Translations under genes and position numbers: made by a program
Assembly: GCA_022813625.1 (NCBI GenBank)
Contig: JAKLMB010000003.1
Span: 1,054,001 to 1,118,000, forward strand
Source of the DNA: Aaosphaeria pasadenensis
Taxonomy: Eukaryota; Ascomycota; Dothideomycetes; Pleosporales
Length of the DNA: 64,000 nt
Reading direction: 5' to 3'
The notes under the pieces: generated by a model
Database searches by the model: none
The model's input: the letters and a program-made list of their open reading frames with translations, nothing else
What the model was told of the DNA's origin: nothing
In this document: in pieces, positions 55,574-64,000 of the stretch
How positions within the stretch are numbered: position 1 is the stretch's first letter
How the letters are laid out: each line of letters opens with the position of its first letter

Positions 55574-58500
55574 CTAACTACCACCACCACTACCACTCCT
55601 CGTCATGGCTGAGAAATAGTCTCCCGTCGCCGCAACATGGCTCGTCGGGCTACGACTACTCTCTCGTGAAATTGTAACTATGCTCTCATCCCCTCGCCCA
55701 TCACTACTCCCACCGTCACCATTATAGTCTATCCCTATGCCCGTGACCCTCCCATTCCCATTCCCATTCCCATTCCCTCTGTTCCCGCGCGTTCGCCTGT
55801 TAGGAACCCCAAGCAACGTCCCATGGAACGAGAAGTGCGACGACGACATGCCCACGTCCTCCGCCACGGGGCTCTTGAGCTCCACCAGCTCCAGCGTCTT
55901 GCGCAGCGTAACCCCGGACTCGTCCAGCGCCATCAGGAACCTCGCGAGCTCCTTGCAGAGATCCCAGTCCTGTTCCTCCTTCGCCCGCTGCAGGAGCCGC
56001 ACCACCTGGTCCCCCGTCGAACTCAGCTCCTCGAACGTGTGCAGCACGAGTAGGTAACCTCCCGCCGTCTTCAGACTGCCCCTCTGCAGGGACTCCTCGA
56101 AGAGCTCCTCGGGAGGCGGCAGGTTCGAGAACAGCGTTCGCCACGACCGGACCTCGGTCTTGCGCGTGCATTGTACAACGATGTCCAGGTACTGCGGGAA
56201 CGAGCTGAGGAACGATAGCACGCTCGGTAGAAGCGCCTGTTCGGGCGCCGGTGCAGAGTCTACTTCATCATCGAGCACCTCGTGTAGGAGTATTTCGAGC
56301 GCGTGTGGAAAGTACAGTAGTTGTTGATAGTGGTGGCTCAAGTGTAAGGCTGCAGGCGAGTTGTATTGGGTAAGGTGATGGCGTAGTAGCGCGGGAAGGA
56401 AGAGGTGCGTCTGCAAATAAGCATGTCAGCATGTTCGCCTTGCTCGCATCACATCGCCATACCGCCAACCGTAGGGCTATCAACTTACTCGGGTACCAAA
56501 TCGAACGTAGGCGAAGCTGGTGTCTCGACGCTGTACCAGTTCGGATTCCACCCCAAACACAATGCCTTTGTTAATCAATGCTACGAGCGGATAGAAATCC
56601 ACTGGAATTTTCACAGGGCTGGGCAAGTCCCTTCCCGTGTCGGCTGAGGCAGAGAATAATACGTCTTGCATGTCGATCCATACCCTTACGTCACTCCCAT
56701 CGAAATACCATAGTGAGTCGCGCAGATCGTGTCCATGTACTCCACCAGCAGGCAGCCCTACAGATGGACTAGGCGGTAATGAGTCGTCTTGCATCTCCAA
56801 CGCAAATGCAGGGTGGTCGCGCATAAGCGCGTACGTCTCCACGTTCTGTGCGATGATGCGCATCTCGTACTTGAGTTCCCCAACCTCCGTCGTGGTTGGC
56901 TGCAGCAGTACAAGTTTGCCATCCACAAGGAAAAGGATACTCGCAACTGCTACATCTTGCGAGGGATCACCGTTGACTAGGTTTTCTGTCAGACTCAACG
57001 GAAGCACCGGCTGCACGAGAGATACTCACGGATCTGATCTTCAGGCAGAATCCAACTCAATGCCCGAACACGCGGCGGTGCTCGAATGATGCCGTGCAGT
57101 GCAATCTGTCCGACCTGCACCAGTTTGACCGAGGCATTGGCGACGCTGATAATGTAGTGATACAGAATGTTGTCATAGGTATACACCAAGAGAGAATCTT
57201 CTCCCGACGGAGCAATGATGACAATTGGCGAAGGCAGATGCTGGACGTGCATGATATGATCGTTATCCAGTGCTAGCTCGCGAGAATAGATACGAATCTG
57301 AAGAATCGTCAGTGTCAAAGGAAGATACCCAAGGGCATAGAGACAAACCTGATAATCATCTTGAGATTCTACAGCTGCGATCAAAACATGCTGGAACCAG
57401 CACATGCCGCCGCGTACAGTGAACTCGTTCTCAATGAAGGGATCGTCGAATGTCTTCCATCTTCCACTGTGTACACTGTAGTGTGCAAGTCCTCTCTTAC
57501 CTGCAACCGCGACATATCTGCCATCAGAGGATATGACTGCGCTTCGAATGGGCCATTGATCTATGAGATAATGTGAAGGCACCTGAACGTGATGCCACAA
57601 CGAAACATCGGCAGAGATGGTGGTGAGATCGGGGAGTTCATATCCTCTGTAAATCATGAACCCAGAACTGGTCTGCATGAGAGACCTAGATACGTTTGCA
57701 GAAGAGAAGCATCCAGTTATACCGCTCCGCGCCATTTCGAGCAGGAACACGCGGTTGTCATGGTTCCCAAGCAACAAGAGCTCAGAACCACCGCCAACCC
57801 AAAAGGCATCTCGAATACCAAGTAGCCATCCCTCTTCGTGTGTCTGCGATAGAGTCCGATCGGTGACGAAGCTGGTCGCTCCCGGCTTGCCATAAACACT
57901 CCACATTGCCCAGCCTTGCTCGTAACCCGCAAACAAACAGTAGCCATCGGGCGAATATGCCATCACTGTCAACTTCCCGGGCGAAGAAGTGTTGGGGCGC
58001 AGTTTATGTGACAGTGGTATGTTTCCTGTGTAGTCCCTTGCAGTATAAACACAAATCTCTCCATTGTTGCAGCCCACCGCGAGCAGCGAGAATCGCGCGT
58101 TGATGGCAGCAATGACACCATGTTCAGCGTCCGTCTCTGGATTATGGAATCCATGACCTTTGAATAGATTATGATGCGGTTTTCCTTCTTGCAACGTGTT
58201 CGGGGGAAGTCGCTGCACAGCATGCGCTCTGCCGTCGCCCGTTATCCATGCTGCCAAATTCATAGGACGATCATGAATCATGTCTTTGAGCGTCGACTTC
58301 TTCTCTAACCAAGGCATTCGGCTGAGGAGCTCGGTACTGGTCTGGCTGCCACTACTGTCAGGGGCCCATCGAATGCATTGCACTGCCGCGGGCTTCTCTG
58401 TAGCCACGATCAATTCATCATCCAACGCGAGCGCCTTTGCGATTCCCGCATCTACGCGAATGACCATGCGGAACCGTAGGCTCAACTCTTTTATGCCACT

Positions 58501-59187
58501 GCCTTCCCCGGGCCCTGCATTGGTATCATGTTGACGCTGTATCTTGAACCCCGCAATTGAACTATGCCTCCTAGAATGTCCACCTGTGGTATTGGCGAAT
58601 TGGGTCTTGTAAACGCGAGATGTGGGGTCGGTAGCCAGGGAATATGTGATCAGGTATCCAAGGGATGTTTGTACAACAAAAATTTGCGAATCGGGGCGTA
58701 ACAATATGCTAACATTCGGTCCATATGTCTTCAAAGATTGCTCTGATCGGAGAACCGCGGCTAGGATAGCTGTGGGCTGCCATGTGTCAGCGAAAGGAAC
58801 CCAGGACAAGATTCATAGTCATACCTTGGTCTGCCAGATGGTCAAAGTAGTCCGGGTTATGGTTGCAAACATATGCCCGCTACGGGTGACCTGTATGCCG
58901 ATGATCTCTCCAGAGATATCGGCTTCATACGGCTGTTGAGTATTCTGTTGCGCCTCTCGTTCCTCAGAAACAGCCCCACTATCTATATCCTGCTCGCTGT
59001 TTGTTCGCGCATTGTTTCCCTCCGTCTTTTCCCTATGGCCGGATACAGCGCTCTCTGCATTGGCTTTCGCTGTGGTGCCATTCTGTGATCGCGGCTCCAG
59101 GCCGTCATGCGAGATCTGGAGTCGTTCGGAGGTGTTATGCTTGGTGGCCGCAAAGACGGAGGGCGAAGAGATGGGCCAATACGTCAT
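55574..59187 (-). CDS. RIC1: Ric1, subunit of the Ypt6/Rab6 exchange factor
   Basis: Five exons (58825-59187, 57349-58776, 57030-57297, 56489-56985, 55574-56410) give about 1130 residues. Ric1 with Rgp1 activates the Golgi Rab Ypt6/Rab6 for retrograde endosome-to-Golgi traffic. The N-terminus MTYWPISSPSVFAATKHNTS starts a WD40-type propeller (GHMFATITRTTLTIWQTK; ARFSLLAVGCNNGEICVYTA; YSPDGYCLFAGYEQGWAMWS, typical of Ric1). The C-terminal RIC1 domain is helical (THLFLPALLRHHLTQYNSPA; LSHHYQQLLYFPHALEILLH; LARFLMALDESG). Intron 2 (57298-57348) is 51 nt and stop-free; splicing gives DDYQIRIYSRELALDNDH. Intron 3 is only 44 nt (DQIQNLVNGDP). An insert in exon 1 (TEGNNARTNSEQD..) is low complexity. 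The C-terminus has a (GN)n run. Confidence 0.93.
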
Positions 59188-59730
59188 GGCTCTCTACCGC
59201 AATCGATAGCCGCATTGGATCGAGTGGTTCATGCCTCAGCAGCTAAAATATGTATATGAAGGTCAATACTGTGAGCCAGCGCTTACGGGAATCACTGGTG
59301 GGAGACAACTGTTACGGAACGGTGAGGGTTGAATGCACGCAAGTGGTTGGACAAGGGCCCAAGCTCCCTCCATCTGAGAACAACTTTTGGCTTAGCTCCC
59401 TCGTGTGTAGGTATGTACAGAGTAGGGAGCAGACTACATAAAATGTGTTCTATCGTACTGTGTGCTCCATAATAAGAATAGATGCTGCTGCGCGCATGAT
59501 TCAATTCTTAGTTGAATTTGCATGCTACTGTCAAAACTGGTGATCGACTCCAAATTATGCCAATACACGCAACGACGTAATAATATAGACAATCTACATT
59601 GTATGCCACCTCTTCCCAGAAAGCACGCCGTGCAATGCAACCCTTTGCCAATCCACCTGCTAACAGGGAATGATGCAATCGCTATGCTGGATAATGTTCA
59701 AAAACGCTCCATAACACCTTGTAATGCTGT
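59188..59730. other. Intergenic: RIC1 promoter and 3' flank of the HEXXH gene
   Basis: No gene seen. Confidence 0.55.
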
Positions 59731-61557
59731 TTATGCCATATATTCATCCCCATCCGGGCCATCTTCTTTCCCATCTTTCTCTTGTACTTCGGTTGTAGGG
59801 GGCTCGCTGTCTCTTTCTGGCAAGGCTTCTACCTCCTTGGACACGCAAGCTGCCGCATCAGGCCCATCTTTCTTTTGTCTCCCATAGGGACTCCATCGGC
59901 GATTTTCACCGGTCTTCAATGGCTTACGGTTGTTTGAATTCGGGTTCTTCACTATTTGTCCATCGTCCATGCGATAGAACATGGTTTCCTTGCCGTCGAC
60001 ATGATCCGAGATATCCGCATCCTGCTCATCCTCCCATACCATTAGGTTCGTGCCGTTGATTTCTATCGATCGGCATCCAGTCCGGGGAACATGGAATATA
60101 TCAGGTTTCAATTCGGAAAAGTCTTGTTCCCAAGTCTCTTTTTGTTGCAACCTCGCGATGTAGTCCATGGGTAACGTGTATAGGACATTGTCTTCTTTGT
60201 CGTACAGCTCTCGCAGAGGGTAGCTGAGTACCGCCATTCCAAGTCCACAGTCGACTCTTGATGAGATAGGGTGCAGTCGGCCGCCAAACATTTTAAGCTC
60301 GAATGCAATCCCAGATTCGGTCCAGGTGTTGTCGTTAAAAAATACTTCAGGTTCACCCAGTGGATGTTCATGGTGCGGACCAGAGACTTCGATAAAATGT
60401 GCCATTTCGTGAGTCAGGCAAACGGCCAGGAATAAGTTGAAACGCAACACCATTGCAGGATCGGGATACTGCAGCATGCTCAACTTCTTTGCGGTCGTAT
60501 AGAAGTCTGAATGGAGGCAGATCTTGCTCGTGTGGCACTTTCGGTCCAATTTCCGCATGAGCCCGTTCTTGTAGTCGGCGACAAGTCCCATCGAAGCGTA
60601 CGCTGGGTCTGGTGGCAGTGGCTCCCTGTGGAACATAAAATGAACTGTATCCACTTGATCATCTAGAAAGCTTCTAAAAGTGCTAGCATGCTCTTCGGTA
60701 AATGGCACATCTTCCCGAATACGAAAGCAGGGTTGACCATACTGTTCTGATGTTTTCTTGCATGGCTGCCTATCGCCGAAGACCAATGTGTGCCAAAATG
60801 ACGAAGTAGCTTTAGAAAAAAGCATCAGTGTGCTCAAACGAAAGGCTGGTTTCAGTACGTCGTATACGGCGTCTGAACATCCATGGAAATTGTCAGGTCG
60901 GAATATCGGATGAATCTCGTTATCCAGCGTTGATGCTCTCGTGGTAGAAGTATCATTGAAGTTGACAGCTTGTTTTTTAATTAGATCGCTGGGATCAAAA
61001 CCAAGTCTAATCGACTTGCGCTTAGCCGGGTCCTTTCGATGTCCCAGTAGCCGCCGGTACTTTTCTAGGAGTTTTCGATCGGCTACTTGCGCAAGATGAT
61101 GGTTGATCGAGATGCTCAACTGTAAGCCAAAATCCTTCGGCACTTCGATTGTCGATGGCGTGAATGTTGCAGAGCTATCGTGACTCAAAACATCTGGCAG
61201 ATCGCGAACTAGCTTGTCGATGCATTCATCCATGAAAATACCTTCCTGGAGCTTGTGTAATAATACTGCATTCTGGCCGGTCTCTTCTATCCGGTAGTCG
61301 CCATCTGCATTATTAGGCAGGAGATGGCGCAGGTTCTTGGACGTGCTATTAAGTGGGCCGCAACCTCCTGTAGGTGTTGTAGCACCGGTAGGTGTCCATT
61401 CCATACTGTCTGGATCATCGTTTTCGCCTGATATTCCTGGCTTCTCAGAATTTGCTGATTCGGTGGATCCTTCGGAATCTTGGTTCAAGCGAGACTCTAA
61501 GAGCTGGCTAGCATGTATCATAGCCTCATATGCTTTACGGTAACGAAAGGGATCCAT
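59731..61557 (-). CDS. Uncharacterised HEXXH metalloprotease-like protein
   Basis: One exon, 608 residues from the ATG at 61557 (MDPFRYRKAYEAM). An open frame extends 33 nt further upstream but without an ATG. The central region (~residues 280-440) holds a zinc-protease signature: LTHEMAHFIE (HEXXH at ~383-387), then HHEHPLGEPEVFFNDNTWTE and SG, with Glu ~414 as a possible third ligand, 27 residues after the second His. That spacing suits gluzincins or SprT-like folds. Preceding helices (RFNLFLAVCLTHEMAHFIE) fit an active-site helix. No signal peptide. The C-terminal ~100 residues are charged and disordered. A large uncharacterised family of such proteins seems present in filamentous fungi (recollection). 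Substrate and activity are unknown. Confidence 0.75.
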   Translation of the reverse strand: MDPFRYRKAYEAMIHASQLLESRLNQDSEGSTESANSEKPGISGENDDPDSMEWTPTGATTPTGGCGPLNSTSKNLRHLLPNNADGDYRIEETGQNAVLLHKLQEGIFMDECIDKLVRDLPDVLSHDSSATFTPSTIEVPKDFGLQLSISINHHLAQVADRKLLEKYRRLLGHRKDPAKRKSIRLGFDPSDLIKKQAVNFNDTSTTRASTLDNEIHPIFRPDNFHGCSDAVYDVLKPAFRLSTLMLFSKATSSFWHTLVFGDRQPCKKTSEQYGQPCFRIREDVPFTEEHASTFRSFLDDQVDTVHFMFHREPLPPDPAYASMGLVADYKNGLMRKLDRKCHTSKICLHSDFYTTAKKLSMLQYPDPAMVLRFNLFLAVCLTHEMAHFIEVSGPHHEHPLGEPEVFFNDNTWTESGIAFELKMFGGRLHPISSRVDCGLGMAVLSYPLRELYDKEDNVLYTLPMDYIARLQQKETWEQDFSELKPDIFHVPRTGCRSIEINGTNLMVWEDEQDADISDHVDGKETMFYRMDDGQIVKNPNSNNRKPLKTGENRRWSPYGRQKKDGPDAAACVSKEVEALPERDSEPPTTEVQEKDGKEDGPDGDEYMA

Positions 61558-61859
61558 TCCGGCAAAGGATACCGCGAAGAAAGGGGTCAATAGGTAAAGG
61601 GTAATGTGATATAAAGGTTGGCCGAGGAAGGCGCTTAGGCGTGCTTAAAACAATAAAGAAATGCACACTGCGCAAGGCAGCAAACTATGTTTTTGTTCCT
61701 TAACAGAGCTCATTGATTGATCCAACGCTCTAAAACAAGGCGTATGCAGCTAATCCTTCTTGTTTTCAGTAATTGTAGCTGAGGAAAAGCGTCCACCCTA
61801 TCCTCCATTGATAGTCCGTGCTGCAAGATCAATAGCGGGGGTGGGCATATAGACAACGG
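61558..61859. other. Divergent spacer
   Basis: Promoter of the HEXXH gene (minus) and, if real, of the small gene that follows (plus). Confidence 0.5.
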
Positions 61860-62267
61860 ATGGCGAGTGTCTCAGGATGGGGAAATCATACTTGGTCCAG
61901 AAGAAGAACGGTTCAAGGTATGTATACAACGCGCCAGAAGATGTCAAGCTGATAGAAATGTTGTTTGTGGATCAATCGACAGAAAGGTTGCGGTGTGGAC
62001 AAAAGCTCGAGGCAGGCAACTAACGCGGTTGACTAAGCGACAGCCAGCCTGGCGGCCAAGTTGCGCGCGCTTACTCTCTCGTATGCTTCACCGGTCGTTA
62101 TTGATCCTGAAATTCAGACGGCCATGTATACTTGTCAAGAGCTTATCCTACACCGTCACATTCAGAACCGTGTTGCATCAAATGAGGTTGCAAAATATGC
62201 ATTCGTTTCCCACGAGTTGTGCGAGGTTGCACGGTGGCGATACCCATATATATCCGCAGGGGCCTAA
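61860..62267 (+). CDS. Possible small two-exon gene, unrecognised
   Basis: Exon 1 (61860-61917) and exon 2 (62044-62267), joined through GTATGT..GACAG with a GACTAAG branch-like site, give 93 residues. Exon 1 encodes MASVSGWGNHTWSRRRTVQ. Exon 2 reads like real protein, with a helical, amphipathic pattern: LAAKLRALTLSYASPVVIDP, EIQTAMYTCQELILHRHIQN, EVAKYAFVSHELCEVARWRY. An in-frame TAA lies directly before the proposed acceptor, so exon 2 needs the splice. I do not recognise the family. Alternatives: part of a decayed gene, or chance. Confidence 0.4.
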
Positions 62268-62596
62268 TAATACTAATTTTTAAGTGGACTATGAACATCA
62301 GCCATACAGTCTGTACATGCTCGCAGGTAGATACTGCTAGAAGACATGACTAAAGTTACTTGAATTAATATACTGAGTTCGGTATCTGATGATTCAGAGT
62401 GTCGCGCGACACAGTCTTCTGCCTAGAAAGATCAAGACCTCGTGATGAGCTAGTCAAGAGTGCTGGAACATGTCTTAGCCAGCCACGGGTTTTCGTCACA
62501 AGGGCGCGGCCATCGAGTGTAAACAAAAACCTCTCGGAATGTCGATTCTTCTAGATTTTCAACATCTTGAATACGAATGGAGCCAACGATACGACT

Positions 62597-64000
62597 ATGA
62601 GCCGACCTTTCCGTCCCCCGTTGGGTGAGACTGACTTACCAGCATATTATCACGATCTTGAAGACGAGGATATCGTCGCTGCCTTTCGAAACTTTGACGA
62701 TGAGCGAGCCTTTGATCTCTTCGATAGACAAACCCGCGATCCACATAGTAGCAACTTCTGTATAGATTTCGGTGACGATGAGGCTTATTGTGGATTCGAC
62801 CTTGCATCTGACTCCTTTGAGCGTCTATTACGAACACCCAGACCACCTTCCATACACACTAGATGGATCAACCTATGGATGCCATACAATCAAAAGAGTA
62901 CTTTACATGCCCTTGCTAAACATTACGATTTTTCACCACGACTCCTGGGAACTATGTGCTCTGACCCTATACCGCCGAAGCCGAAGTCTTTGCATTCAAA
63001 GAAAAGCTCAGCAACACTTCGCTCTCGGCGATCTACTAAGTCGAGCAAGTCTAAGTCCTCACACAGATCATCACATGAGGAATCATTAGACTCCGAAGAA
63101 AGCATAGGTATGACAGAAATGATGCACAGTACCCAGTTGGAGATGGTGCGAGATCTCGGTCATTACCAAATTGTCAACGATGTATGGCACTGGTCATCGG
63201 TAGACTGGGGAAGACGATGTAAGTAGGCACCTCATATTGATGTTGTGATCATCTACTGATTCCGTTCTAGTTGTCTGCTTGGGGTACAATTCACTACACA
63301 ACGTGCGCACGAACAGTGCCCCTCACACCGACGACGATCTCGATCACGGCCTAGATACTCCCCATGGCAAGCGAATATGGAACTGGCTCATGCTATGTGA
63401 GGATAAGACTGTCATATCGATATCAGAAGATCCATTCCCTCTCTATGACGGCAATCTTAAAATGCACGACCTGAAGACGCTCTATACGGTTCGGCGAAAT
63501 CTGGTCAGTGTCTTTCGACAACTCACCAAAGCTCCAACACCCTTACGAGATCATTCTCTCACCATGCTGCCTGTTCGCCATCGGATTGGAGATAGTGAAG
63601 AGGAGACAGCACACCGGCCAACTGATGCGCCAGGCCTTCTCTTCTACTACCTTTTCGAAGATTGGTTCACTACCTATAGCCTTGTGACCCGCCGACAGCA
63701 TGGCTATGCTGCTGAGCTAGATCGACTTGTAAGTAATTTCCGATTTTGAGGAGTCACCGCTTACATTGGACAGAGACGGGAAATGTTGGTCAAGGCGAAT
63801 CTCACTCACGTTGATCAATTGCACCACATCGGCTGCCAGCTCGCTGTCTTAAAGCGTGTTTACCAGTCCTACGAACTCATCATCGAGCGCGTGCTCAAGA
63901 AGCAAGAGGCTACCCTTGCATCACTCAAAAATTCGCACATCGTTTCTGGCTTAGACTCGCTGTCTTCGTCCCTCCCGATTGTCCACGGCTCGCCCCAGAT
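62597..64000 (+). CDS. CorA-like transporter, N-terminal part (runs off the window)
   Basis: Exons 62597-63218, 63271-63728 and 63774 onwards; frame is kept at both junctions (GRRFVCLGYN; DRLRREMLVKANL) and is still open at the window end, so the gene is partial. The visible 436 residues include WINLWMPYNQKSTLHALAKH and YDFSPRLLGTMCSDP, a basic Ser/Lys insert (SKKSSATLRSRRSTKSSKSK), a YQIVNDVWHWSSVDWGRRC block and RIWNWLMLCEDKTVISISED. This order is that of fungal CorA-like proteins, whose paired transmembrane helices lie at the C-terminus beyond this window. CorA proteins carry Mg2+ or other divalent cations; the fungal soluble-domain-rich branch is poorly characterised. The ATG at 62597 (MSRPFRPP) is the first in frame. 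Confidence 0.8.

Noticed and set aside
1..64000. tRNA or 5S rRNA genes
   Set aside because: Looked by eye for B-box-like GTTCGANNC with a matching acceptor stem and for 5S-like sequence in gaps; none convincing. A covariance-model scan would be decisive.

Overview
The window looks like nuclear DNA of a filamentous ascomycete (Pezizomycotina; the protein flavour suggests Leotiomycetes, but that is an impression and was not tested by alignment). Genes have short introns (mostly 44-130 nt) with GT..AG ends and CTGAC/CTAAC-like branch sites. Neighbours are transcribed independently on both strands. Many products are eukaryotic housekeeping proteins: Hir1, Puf6, Rad51, Nup120, eIF3h, Ric1 and a UBE2S-type E2. 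Exon models were built by hand from splice sites and reading-frame continuity. No tRNA, rRNA, CRISPR array or intact transposon was recognised.

Layout. 0-6 kb: a small secreted protein (AA1-like pattern), an RNase H-domain protein behind a long (CT)n tract, and a six-helix membrane protein. 6-19 kb: HIR1 histone chaperone, a U1-type zinc-finger protein, a PAP2 lipid phosphatase (DPP1 type), an ankyrin protein and PUF6. 19-25.4 kb: a gene-poor stretch with a secreted proline-rich protein and a conserved single-pass membrane protein that contains an 18-nt exon. 25.4-34.2 kb: 8.7 kb with no supportable gene, rich in simple repeats and TACGGAGTA motifs. 34-50 kb: a gene-dense block on the + strand: a conserved fungal protein, RAD51 (with an ACGCGT box upstream), NUP120, a UBE2S-like E2, eIF3h, a large GST-fusion protein and an I78-type protease inhibitor. 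50-64 kb: a probable fungal regulator, RIC1, an uncharacterised HEXXH protein, a possible small two-exon gene and the 5' part of a CorA-like transporter that runs off the end.

The genes do not form an obvious pathway or biosynthetic cluster. Chromatin assembly, recombination, nuclear pore, ubiquitin, ribosome assembly, translation initiation and Golgi Rab activation sit side by side as ordinary core genome. The less ordinary elements are these: the GST-fusion gene, whose 524-nt intron holds an in-frame alternative start that looks mitochondrial; three stop-free introns of length 3n; very small exons; an E2 with a long tail; an orphan HEXXH family; and the 8.7-kb coding-poor divergent region.
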